From NCBI GenBank assembly GCA_033239125.1, contig BSWB01000003.1, positions 105,048,320-105,112,319 of the forward strand: a stretch of 64,000 nt of DNA, in the 5' to 3' direction. A program made the position numbers and the translations under genes. Below are positions 43,779 through 54,477 of this stretch, in pieces; positions within the stretch are counted from its first letter, which is position 1; each line of letters starts with the position of its first letter. The DNA comes from Fagopyrum homotropicum (lineage: Eukaryota > Streptophyta > Magnoliopsida > Caryophyllales > Polygonaceae). Under the pieces are notes generated by a model. It ran no database searches. It saw nothing but the letters and a program-made list of their open reading frames with translations, and had not been told where the DNA came from.

Positions 43779-45448
43779 ACGCTCCCGAGTTTGGTCAAGC
43801 TAATGACCTTAAAGAAGCGCTTGGTGGGAGGCAACCCATTGGTAACATTTTCCCTTTCTTGTTTTGCTTTTGTTTTAGATTTTTCTATCTTTGTGTGTGT
43901 TTTGTGTGCTTTGTGTGTGTGCTAGAACATTAGTGGCATTGGAAGCCTTGCTTGACATAGGAATGATGATGATGAACCCCTCATCAATTATGGGTGGAGC
44001 GGACGCGGAACTTGGACGGCTAGCGGTGCTTAGCGCGGGTCCCGACGCTTTGATAAACACTTAGAGCTCTCTACCATGGTTGATAGGATCATCCAACATC
44101 GATTTACTTGAGAATCCCAAATACCGTAGCAATCCACTTTTACATTGTGAGAACCTTCTTTCACTCTTCTTTACTTCATTTACACATTGGGGACATTGTG
44201 TTTCTAAGTATGGGGTGGGGTTTGCATGATCCTTTGCATGATGAGCATCTAGGATAGTTTAAAATCTTCACAAGTCTTGCATTGTACATACATATTTCGA
44301 AAATTCCAAAAAATCAGAAAATTTAAAATTTTTTTGTGCTTTCTAGGCTTGGATATGACCCTAATGATGAACCTTGTCTTGTGAATTGGCTATGGATGGC
44401 CTCATGTGTTAAATTGATGAATGCATACGTTGACATGACGTACTTCTATTGAATTCTATGAATGATTTGTAATCATGATGTTTGCCTAGAATGGATTGAG
44501 TATCGAAAATCGAAATTACATGATAGTTCTTGCATACCATCTAGGAATGAATGAGGCAATTCATCTTCTCTACTTCTCATCTTGATCATAATTGTTTAAG
44601 CACCTCAATTGAGATAAATTTGACCTCCTTTAACCCATCCGGGAATAGGAGCATGTTAGTGTGTTGATGTGTATAAAAAGCAAGTGTGGGGTGAAGATGT
44701 TAACGAAAGAATATCATGCATAAAATGTTGAATTTGTTGTGAAAGTGTAGCCAAAAATATAGGCTTGGGGACATTGGCTTAAATGACAAGTAACTCGGTA
44801 CACTTCACATAATCGGGTGTTGGTGCCTTGCCAAAGTCAAATAAACCAATAGTCCCAACGAGCTTTGGTATGTGTGCCCGGTGTGGATGCACCTCGAAAA
44901 CTAAGAAAAAGCCCGAGGACGGCTAATCACCAAGGTTTCGGCTTTTGTACACCAATGCCATTGTCTCAAAAATAAGTCAAAGAAAAGAAAAGAAAGAAAA
45001 GATAGAGGAAAATATACACTTGAGGGAAGTTGATCGAGGACAAGATTGTGGAGTTAGTTCCGTTCCCGGATTAGCATCACATAACCTAGAAATCCCCACC
45101 CAATCACTACATTTCTTGACCCTTTTATTTCACAAGACCTTATGACCTATTTGCATGTTTGTAAGACTTAGTGATTTAGATTGGATGTACTCTTGATCTT
45201 CTTGACTTCTTCATATTTACATTTCATGCATACTTTTGAGTTAAGTACAACTGTCTTTCCATGTTTTCATTTGTTTGATGCATAATTGCTTATCCTTTGC
45301 CATGAAACATGACTTTGAAGGTGATCCAATAGTAGAAGCACAAACCCAAAAGATTTTGCCATTCTTCTGCATACATAAATCATGTCATCTCTTAGTCTAT
45401 AGTTGGGAGTTTGCTCGGGGACGAGCAAACCTTAAGTATGGGGTATTT
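43779..45448 (+). other. E3 3' noncoding region
   Basis: 1.67 kb without an ORF; the ATHILA-type gene of E1 and E2 is absent here. It starts with the conserved post-pol block (agaagcgcttggtgggaggc-like, near 43814-43832). A first hairpin-like/AAGTATGGGG module lies at 44183-44215 (stem only CACA/TGTG here). A conserved block near 44785-44955 ('cacataatcgggtgttggtg', 'ttgccaaagtc', 'ggtttcggctttt') follows, then the second module next to the LTR. Confidence 0.75.
45409..45448 (+). other. E3 LTR-proximal hairpin and polypurine-like tract
   Basis: Perfect 8-bp stem (GTTTGCTC and GAGCAAAC) around a GGGGAC loop at 45409-45430, then CTT, AAGTATGGGG (45434-45443) and TATTT up to the LTR start. The stem bases differ from E1 and E5 but still pair, which speaks for a selected structure. 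AAGTATGGGG is the presumed PPT. Confidence 0.8.
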
Positions 45449-47243
45449 TGATAACACGATTTATTGCTTAGTTTTAGGTAATCATTTAGATAGATTTCTC
45501 ACTCATTCATGCATAGTTTAGCACTAGTTCACGACGTTTGCACTCAATTCACGGACTTGTGCGTTGCTTTGTAGGTATTTCGGGAGATTTAGGAGCTAAA
45601 ACGATACGTTTGAGGATCGTTCATCTAGATGACACACCCTCGGACTCATTAGGACACAAGCTAAAGGCTAAGGAGGACTCATGGAGCCTTGCCAACACAA
45701 GCCATGCACCAAATCACAGCTTAATGATCCAAAGCGAAGTTTCTGGAGCAAATCACGGTTTACTCGCACATTCCACGGCCGTGATTTTACCCGTGGATTT
45801 TGCCAGATTCTTGTGACAGCTGTGCCACGACTCTCATGGTCAGCTCATGCAAAATTTGTTATAAAAGTGGTCCTTCATTGGCTGAGAAGAGGATCTTGGA
45901 GCAGCTCTCCATTATCCATTATCCTCTAACAAAAATATTCTCTCAACAAGAAGTCTTTCTAGGAAGTAAAGTGCCAAAGAGGAAGAAGAAGAGCTCCATT
46001 GAAGAGGAGAAGAAGAACACGCACCATTACCACACTTTGATAGTTTTTGTATTGAAGAATTCCGGATTCTATTTCTAGAGTTGTATGAACCATTTTAACC
46101 TTCTTTTGGAAGGATTGTGAGTTACTCTAATTCTATTTTCAGCTTGGTTTTAATTTAAGTTCACTTGTTCATCTCTTTTCCTTCATCATCTTGCAAATGG
46201 ATGTCATGATTTTATGTTTGCTTGTTTCGATTTCTATTATGAATATTGTAGGCTAAATAGATGTGGTTCTAGGGTAAGGAAAGGATGGTTATGGTTAGGG
46301 CTATGATAGGACGGACTTAGATTTATCTTTGGATGACTTGTGTGCATAAACGCAGCCTCTGTTAGGAATCACGGGTAGTTCTTGGCAAACCACGGCCGTG
46401 GTTTAGGTAGAACAAACCGTGATTTTCCCTGGTTCGGTGGATCTTGTCTTAGATTGTTAGAATGTTGAAATCCTAAGTGTTTGTTGAGTTAAATCCATCC
46501 TAGGGCGACCTAGTGCTAGCAACTAAGTGTTAGGAGAGACTTACCCGGTAATCCTTACTCTTAAATTCCAAAGATAACAAACCTTAGGTAGTGGTGAGCC
46601 TAATAAGCCGCCATTGGATTAAGTGTGCTAGGATAGTTGTTTAGGACTTCCCTTTCCAAGACCTACCCGGTAAGGATAGGTTAAGATCTCTAGGTAACAA
46701 TCCGGTTTGTGTAGAATTCCGTCCCTTAGGTTCTTAGAGACTTACCCGGTGATGAGACCTAGGGAATGGACTAGTGGATCATGAGACCTACCCGGTGATT
46801 GATCCCAATCTAGAAACACTTAACCCCAACATAGTTAATCCAAGGAATGAATGTTAGCTTGAGTCCTAAGCCATAACCGGAACTTCCAACCCCTAGAATC
46901 CGTCTTTTCTTTCTTTGATCTATATCTTGTTTAGCTTGTTTATTTGTGTTGATTCATAGTTTAGTTGATTGTTTACTTTGCATGAATTGTGATCTTTGAT
47001 TGATCACTAAAAACCAACCAAAAACATTTGAGATTTTCATTTCTTTCTTTCTTTCTTTTCTTTCAACCTAGGTCTTTACTAAACTCAATCACAAATCGAA
47101 TCAATTTCACCTTAGTCTTTGTGTTCGACCTCGGAATACTATCCCTACTACAAACGTCCCGTACACTGTGGGTTTCGCTAGGTAGTTTAGTTTAGTTTGA
47201 GTTATAAATTTAAAGCTTTTTGTGCTACATCCTAGCGTGAACA
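45449..47243 (+). repeat. E3 3' LTR
   Basis: 1795 bp, same ends as the 5' LTR, followed by the duplication AGAAA. Relative to the 5' LTR, 27 bp are missing after 'caattcacg'. The removed piece ends in the same ACG, so this is a deletion between short direct repeats in this copy. TATAAAAG is at 45860-45867; CCACGGCCGTGG-type clusters are at 45752-45797 and 46369-46425. Confidence 0.95.
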
Positions 47244-47248
47244 AGAAA

Positions 47249-48126
47249 CGTCCTCAACCAAACACAAGCCAACCGTTGACCTTGAAACCTCGCCAATACA
47301 AAAAAAAATATTTGTGCTTCAAGTCAAGATCTTTTCTAGTAGTTAAGATCTTACCTATCTTCTATCGAAGCAATGTTACAGACACTTCTCCGAGCAGTAA
47401 AGATCACAAGGCAACCAAGGAGTAGCAGTCCAAGAGAGATTCTTGAACATCGGATCCAAAGAGCCGATTTGACTAAAAAATCGGCCTGTTCTTCAGAAAA
47501 ATCGTCCGATTTTTCATCCAAGTTTTCCTATTGTTGTCAATTTTTGAGAAATTTCTTAGGCATACTTTGCAGAATTCAAGTGCTCCCTGTGCAAGAGTAT
47601 TACAACAAAAGATTTTTGGTATATACCTTGATCCAGTTAAAGAGTTCTAGCCATACCCAAATCCGAACCCGGCTAACTCTCTTTCTTAACGTCGCAACTC
47701 AAGGTACGTTCTTCTCTCTTCTTAATCTCTTGTGTGTGTTTCTTTAGCCTCTTTTCTATTCTAAACACTGAGTCTTTCTTTGAGTGTGTTAATTAGTATC
47801 TATACTTCTTATCATGCATACTAGTTGTCTATCCGCAATATTTTCTTTCTACCTTGTCATGTGTGAAATAAACTTCTAACAGGGATTCCTTAACCATCGC
47901 AGCCCACAAGAACCTTTAACCAAACCAAGTTGACTACTTGAGTCAATCAAGGAGTTCTAGTGAGGCCAAGGCGCTGATTTGTAAAGAAGCATTAATCCAT
48001 ACAAGTCAATTCCGTCAAACCAACTTGCGACAACACAACACGAGCGTGAGTGCGAGAGAAAACAAGTAAGATCTTTTCTATTTCTCTAACCTTACGAGTT
48101 TGTTGTTACTATGCGTGTTTGTATAG
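47249..48126 (+). other. E4 leader, second part
   Basis: Continuation of the chromovirus 5' leader after E3, up to the gag ATG. A motif cluster of the AAATCGGTCGATTT type sits at 47463-47518, with GTTCTT between two palindrome-like pieces. Short ORFs at 47222-47747 do not look like genes. Confidence 0.6.
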
Positions 48127-49413
48127 ATGTCAGGAAGAGACAGTCCACGCGGATCTCAGAAGGACAATACTCTGGATATAACGGACATGCTCAAGCAAAT
48201 AATGACCAAGATGTCCAACATGGATAGACGACTTGAACAAGTAGAAGCAAGGCCCAATGCGGAGTACCGATCTGAATCTCGCATAAGATTCTATCCGAAG
48301 GCTGTTTATGAAGTTGGCGGAAGCTCCACTAATCCACCACCACCACACCCCCAGCATCAACAATAAATTATGAACCGATGCCCGGTAATACTCACCCTAA
48401 TCAATTCCTTAATGCTAATCGCAATCCACTTTTTGGTGATGAATTTCAACACATGAGTGATGAAGAGGATGAGGGCATGTGGAGAGGATACCCACGACGT
48501 CATTAATGAAGAGGATGCTATAATGAGAACCATAGGCCTCAACAAGATAATGACGGACTTGGGAAAGTCAAGGTCAAAATTCCGAGCTTCGAAGGTAGAT
48601 GCGATCCGGATGCATACATGGAGTGGGAGACCAAGATTGAACAACTTTGCCCTTGCCATAACTTTAGCGAGCAACGGAAGATCCAACTTGTTGCGTTGGA
48701 ATTCCAAGGCTACGTTCTCATTTGGTGGGATCATCTTATCAAAGAACGAAGAAGAGTGGGAGAACCGGGCATCAACACTTGGGCAAGGCTCCATGACCGT
48801 AGAAGAAGTCTACACCGCCATGTAAACAACGATAGTGAAAGCCAACATACAAGAGGATGAGGAGTCTATTAGGGTTCAATTTTTACGAATTTTGCATCCC
48901 TCTTTAGCTAATGAAATTGATCTTTATCAGGGTGGAGAAAAAGGTCAAAGGACGGAATCAAGAAATGACTTCTTGGGCTCCAAAGAAGAAAAATCGACCC
49001 ACTGCCAAAAAAATAGACCGATTTTCTGCCCCAAACGACGAAGGAAAACGTTCCTTGCCCGATCCAGCAGCTCCCAAACTTTATACTCAGCCACGACCTT
49101 TGAATGAGCCTTCAAAGGACCATAAGGGAGTACTCCTAACTCTACCTTAAGATCTAGAGATATTATTTGTTTTAAGTGTCAATATAAAGGTCACTACATG
49201 CGTGATTGTCCTAATAAACAAGTTTTATTCTCAATCAAAAAGAGCAAATATGAAAGTGAGGAAGAAAATGAGCATGATCATACCCACATCAATGCATTAC
49301 ATGGGCATGATCATGATAATCAAAGTGATAGTGATTGCGAATATGAGCATGGTGATTCTTTGATTGCTAGACGTACGTTGCATGCTAAAATTGATTTATG
49401 TGAGGATAATTAA
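48127..49413 (+). pseudogene. gag: E4 gag, decayed, with zinc knuckle
   Basis: Start ATG at 48127 (MSGRDSPRGSQ), with a coiled-coil-like stretch (MLKQIMTKMSNMDRRLEQVE). A TAA at 48364-48366 ends this frame, and the gag core continues in other frames: KVKIPSFEGRCDPDAYMEWE near 48566-48625 and WWDHLIKERR near 48723-48752. A deletion and more frameshifts follow near 48790-48900. The nucleocapsid zinc knuckle CFKCQYKGHYMRDC is near 49167-49208. An acidic/His-rich stretch ends at the stop near 49411. A motif cluster (gaccgatttt) at about 48990-49030 lies inside the gag-NC linker. Nonfunctional. Confidence 0.8.
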
Positions 49414-49436
49414 CGCAAAACTCCTTTTCATACTCG

Positions 49437-49671
49437 ATGTCTTTCCAAGGAAATATTTGTAACATGATTATTGATGGAGGCAGCTGTTGCAACATCACTA
49501 GAGAGGAATTGATCACTAAGTTTCAAATCACTACCTTCTATCATCCTCGACCCTATAAATTGCATTGGATGAATGATTGTGGAGAATTGAAAGTTAATAT
49601 ACATGCTCACATTACATTTACCTTGGGGAAGTATGAGGATATTGTATTTTGTCATGTTGTACCTATGCAAG
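49437..49671 (+). pseudogene. E4 protease, first part
   Basis: Retropepsin-like domain with MIIDGGSCCNI (active-site DGG in place of DSG/DTG, usual in plant chromoviruses), then PYKLHWMNDCGELKV and CHVVPMQ. The frame is cut after VPMQ by the solo LTR at 49672; the target duplication GCAAG is 49667-49671. The frame resumes at 51363. Confidence 0.85.
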
Positions 49672-51357
49672 TGTTCGCCACTAAGCGTGCGTGCAAATAA
49701 GCTTTAAATTTATAAAACTAGAATTAAGCAAGCGAACCCGCAGTGTACGGATCGGCGTAGTAAAGCAAGAATTTCAGAGTGTCGAACTCAGGGATTTGGG
49801 GGGAACAAATTCAGTTCGCAAATCATCAAGCAAGTAAATATGATAAGCTTTGCAAATATTGGGAAAACAGAAACCCCAAAGATCCAGATGTCAAATTGTG
49901 GCAATCGATTCAAGATATACTAAAGAACTAATGACAGAGTCAAAGTTGCAAAGGTATGCTAAGGTAAAGCAATGTATGATGAAGTTCCAAAACTTTATAT
50001 GACTTATCTAAAGACACTCTCTATAAAGGTTGTTGAGGCTTCAGTATAGAAAGGATCTAAAGGCAAGAATAAATCTCAAATACCCAAACTTATAACCCAA
50101 GGATCAAGACTAACTAAACCGATGAAGGTTGTGACACTCGAAATCGAAATAGAGGGTGATGAGTCTCACTACTACCTAGAAAAGGGCAAGCCAAGACTAG
50201 ATTAAAGTTAATCTTTATCCTTGGATCAAAGTAAAAGCAAAGTTTGTAAACTAGAGTAAATCACGGGCAGATTTTGAGTTCCATGGACGTGGAAGTTCAA
50301 GAACAGACCGTGATCTTGGTTCGTCGACGAGATCTCCCTAACTCTCAGGGTCTAATCAATTTACGATCGATCTATCATCATCTAAGCCACAACTATCAAC
50401 CCTTCACCTTAGAATTGCTAAAGGGTTTTAGCCAATAACCATTGTCATGATATCAAAAATCAATTTAAGAAGAATGAAAGATGAAAACCCTCAAAAACTC
50501 AAATATAACTCAAAGTCAATCTCAAATCCAAAACACAAATCGGAATATTCAATGGATTCGGAATATAAACAAAACCTCACAAGATCTAAGGCAAGTATGA
50601 AGAACGGGATGTCAATCCGTCTTCAATATCAAAACCTAAGAAAGGGGTAAAAACCTTTGACAATCTTCAATCTGCCCTAGGCAAGGATGTTCCAAGCAAG
50701 GTATGCAGCCATCACTTCTCCACGAGATCCAACCCTAATATCCCGGGAATAAGCCGTAAGCGTCGATCTCCAAAATTCTCTTCTCTGACCTTTTTATAAG
50801 AACGGCCAACAATAACCGTCCCCGCCCATCACGTAAATGATGTGGCAATAGTTGGTTCATCAAAACATCGCCTAAATCACGGTCTCAAGGGATTCCACGA
50901 CCGTGGTTTAGGGCGTGGAATTGGGTCACAGTGTCTCTCATCTTCCACAATCGTACTTTAGGCCGTGTAACTCTCTGGAATGCTCCACGCTCATGATGCC
51001 AAGATCCACGGCCGTGGTTTAGGGCGTGGACTCTCCTACGGCCGTACTTTAGGGCGTGGAAGTGTTAATTGCTTGTGGTTTCCTTTGTGTCGTGCCACTC
51101 TCCAACTTAGCATCTTCTTTGGCTTCCTTGATGTGTTCCTAATCCATGGGAATGCTCAAGTCCTCTCCTATCTCTCTCAAATGGTCCGGTTTTATCTCTT
51201 ATTCACCTATAATCAACATAAAACTAATGTAGACCTCCATATCGAGAATGTAGATAAACAAGCTAACAAATGCTTCAATGCCTTATCCATGAACACTATA
51301 ATGAATGAAAAACAACTAGAAAAAGTGCCTAGAATGTCGCAATATTTCATGCTAACA
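49672..51357 (-). repeat. Athila-type solo LTR inside the E4 protease gene
   Basis: 1686 bp on the minus strand (plus-strand ends TGTTCGCC...GCTAACA), with target duplication GCAAG at 49667-49671 and 51358-51362. Removing it restores the protease frame through VPMQ-ACHILLG. It resembles the E5 LTR (59935-61570) along its length: 'cgaacccgcagtgtacgg' and 'atcatctaagccacaa' are shared. It carries CCACGG...CCGTGG-type motifs (50259-50315 and a dense cluster at 50877-51060), whereas the E5 LTR has other palindrome arms at the matching spots. Confidence 0.92.
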
Positions 51358-51362
51358 GCAAG

Positions 51363-51727
51363 CATGTCATATTTTGTTAGGTTGCCCTCGGCAATTTGAT
51401 ATAAAGGTTGTGCATGATGGTTATACTAATAAACATTCATTTGAGATTAAAGGGAAGACCATTAATCTCAAACCCATGACACCTTTACATATTGAGGAGT
51501 ATTACAACAATAAAAAGGAAAAACGCAAGCAGAAGGACAAAGAATCAACTCTCAGAGAAGAAAATTTTGGCAGTTCTTCAAAGAATCGACCGATTTCTGA
51601 AGAAAATCGGACTGTTCAAGGAAAAATCGACGATTTTCCTGTAACTCATCCGATTTTTCTTCTCTGGGGCAGCAATGAGCCCTTAATTCATCTAAAAGGG
51701 AGTTTCTCGATGATTATATTCCTTTAG
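51363..51727 (+). pseudogene. E4 protease end and PR-RT linker
   Basis: Continues with ACHILLGCPRQFDIKVVHDGYTN (read in pieces), the typical chromovirus protease end, then a charged linker (KKEKRKQKDKE). The stretch 51583-51660 holds four copies of the AATCGACCGATTT-type motif within coding sequence. The frame ends near 51727; a small shift leads into RT at about 51762. Confidence 0.8.
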
Positions 51728-54477
51728 ACCTTTCTTTACTGAGTTTTTATATAAAAGCCTATTGACTTTAAGTGATGATGTGAAGGCCGCTTTGTCTTCA
51801 CATGCTTTGGATGAATACAAAGACGTATTTCCGGATGAGATTCTTGCCGGACTTCCACCACTCCTAGGCATTGAGCATCGGATTGACTTCATTCCAGGTT
51901 TGTCACTTCCTAACCGTCCTGCTTATAAAATGAGTCCGCATGATAGCCAAGAAATACAGGATCAAGTGCAAGACCTTTTGAACAAAGATTATGTACGTGT
52001 GAATTTGAGTCCTTGTGCGGTTCCGAATTTGTTGGTGCCCAAAAAGGACAACACTTGGAGGATGTGTCTAGATTGTCGGGCAATCAACAACATCACTATC
52101 AAGTATATACATCCCATTCCTCGATTGATTGACATGATGTATGAGTTGAGCGATTCCACTTTGTTCTCGAAGATCGATCTCAAGAGTGGATATCATCAAA
52201 TCCGAATGAGGGAGGAAGATGAATGGAAGACAACAATCAAGAACAAGTTTGGACTTTATGAGTGGTTGGTTATGCCTTTCGGTTTTACTAACGCTCCTAG
52301 TACTTTTATGAGGTTAATGAATCATGTCTTACGCCATTTTATTGGAAACTTTGTGGTTCTTTACTTTGATAGCATCCTCATTTATATCAAAACCATTGAG
52401 GAGCATGAATAACACTTAAGGGAAGTTCTTGTAACTCTTAGATCTGAATCTCTATATGCCAATATTAAGAAATGCGAGTTTAGTACTAATCAAGTGGTTT
52501 TTGTTGGATTTATAGTCATCACAAGCGACCTTGAGGTGGATAAAGAAAATATCAAAGCCATTCAGGAATGGCCTACATGTACAACCGTCGGACATGTGCG
52601 TTCTTTCCATGGATTGACAACTTTCTATAGATTCTTTGTGAAGGATTTCAGCACCATTGCAGCCTCTCTCACGCATCTCATGAAGAAGCAAGTACCGTTC
52701 GAGTGGGGAGAAACGCAAGAGAAAGAATTTTTGGAACTAAAGAGGCAACTATCAAATGCACCTCTTCTTGCACTTCCGTACTTCACCAAACCATTCAAAG
52801 TAGAGTGCGACGATTCAAGTATTGGTATAGGAGGAGTACTCATGCAAGAAGGTAAACCTTTAGCCTACTTTAGTGAGAATAAAAAAGGTCCATGTTTGAA
52901 TTACTCTATTTATGATAAGGAACTATATGCTTTATTCCGAGTTTTCAAAACATGGCAGCACTATCTTTGGCCTAATGAATTCATCCTTAGAACTGATCAT
53001 GAGTCCTTGAAGCATTTTTTAAGTCAAGATAAGTTAGACTGGATACATGGAAGATGGATGGAGTTCATTGAGACATTTCCTTATATTATCAAATATAAGA
53101 AAGGGAAGGATAATGTCATAGTGGATGCCCTTTTTAGGAGGTATACTTTGATCACAACAATGGATTCTAAGGTCTTAGGATTCTATTATATCAAAGACCT
53201 ATACAAGGATGATGCAGACTTTGGCAAAATCTACACTAGAGCGAAAATCGACCCCCAGTCATGAAAATCGACCGATTTTTCACCCGAGATTTCTCTCAGT
53301 CGAGAGGTAAGTACTATCTTTTCGAAGGATTTCTGTTCCATGAGGATAAAGTTTGTATTCCTAGATGTTCTCTAAGATTATTACTAGTCAAGGAGGCTCA
53401 TATGGGAGGATTAATGGGACACTTTGGAAGAGATAAGACTTATCACATACTTCACTCTCATTTCTTTGGCCTCGCGTGCTTAAGGATGTTGAACACATGA
53501 TCAAGAGGTGTCTTGTTTGTCTAAAAGCAAAGTCAACACTGAAGCCACACGGTTTGTATACTCCTCTACCTATTCCTACATCACCTTGGCTTGACATTAG
53601 TATGAATTTTGTTGTAGGATTGCCAAGGACTAAGAAGGGGAGATACTCTATCTTTGTGGTTGTTGATCGCTTTTTTAAAATGGATCACTTTATTGCTTGC
53701 CATAAAACTAATGATGCAAATAATGTAGCTAACTTGTTTTTCAAGGAAGTTGTTAGACGGAGTGCCAAGAACTATTGTGAGCGATAGAGATGTTAAGTTC
53801 CTTAGTTTCTTTTGGAAGACACTTTGGGGAAAGCTAGGTACAAAGTTGTTGTTTTCAACTTCTAGTCATCTTCAAACGGATGGTCAAACGGAGGTAACTA
53901 ATTGAACTTTGACTACTATATTATGAGCTGTTTTAAAGGATAATTTGAATGCATGGGAAGACGTGTTACCACATGTTGAATTTGCTTACAATCGAACCTT
54001 GCATTCATCTACTAATCTAACGCCGTTTGAGTGTGTTTATGGAGTGAATCCTTTAACTCCCTTTGATCTTATACCATTGCCCTTAGAGGAGCGAGTAGAT
54101 TTTGTTGTAGGAAAGAAGGTGGAGTTCATATGGGAATTACATGAGAAGACACGCTTACGGATGGAACAAAAGGGAATATTTGTTGTTTCCAAAGAAAAAC
54201 GGAATTGCAAGGAGATGCTATTCAAATCCGGAGATCTAGTGTACGTGGTTGCATCTAAGGAAAGAGAGATTTCCGAACAAGTGGAAGTCTAAGTTATCTC
54301 CAAGAGAAGACGAACCTTTTAGAGTAAAAGGGAAAGTTGGTGACAATGCTTACATCTTGGAACTTCCAACTGATTGTGGTGTAAGTCCCCCTTCAACGTT
54401 GGCGACTTAAGTCCTTACGAGTTTAGAGATGAGCATGCCGATGATTCGAGGACGAATCCTTTTCAAGAAGGGGAGTC
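51728..54477 (+). pseudogene. pol: E4 RT, RNase H and integrase, decayed
   Basis: RT (51762-52412): RMCLDCRAINN, FSKIDLKSGYHQIR, GLYEWLVMPFGFTNAPSTF. The catalytic box reads YFDS instead of YFDD. A TAA at 52410-52412 ends this stretch. RNase H (about 52494-53264): ECDDSSIGIGGVLMQEGKPLAYFS and RTDHESLKHFL. A motif cluster at 53247-53285 lies in the RNase H-INT linker. Integrase has an HHCC finger (about 53397-53525, with a frameshift) and a core with SMNFVVGLPR, where the first catalytic Asp is now Asn. The second Asp region and QTDGQTEV are near 53785-53900, with two stops just after. The C-terminal part is 53945-54292, then a shift. The frame reads to the LTR border. Clearly dead. Confidence 0.88.

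Larger units (their letters stand above)
36069..47243 (+). mobile_element. E3: nearly intact Athila-type Ty3/gypsy element with integrase
   Basis: 11,175 bp, flanked by AGAAA (36064-36068 and 47244-47248). Order: 5' LTR, tRNA-Asp PBS, a single-frame gag-PR-RT-RNase H-INT polyprotein, a 1.7-kb noncoding tail with hairpin and PPT-like tract, 3' LTR. No ATHILA-type 3' ORF is present. The LTRs differ by about 20 substitutions by eye (about 1.1%) plus a 27-bp indel, suggesting an insertion on the order of 0.4 million years old under a rate of 1.3e-8. All catalytic motifs of pol are intact; only two nonsense changes in gag spoil the frame. Confidence 0.95.

Noticed and set aside
47222..47747. Two ORFs (67 and 124 codons) in the E4 leader as genes
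   Set aside because: The first begins in the E3 LTR and crosses its border; the second has no recognisable features and spans a motif cluster in the leader.
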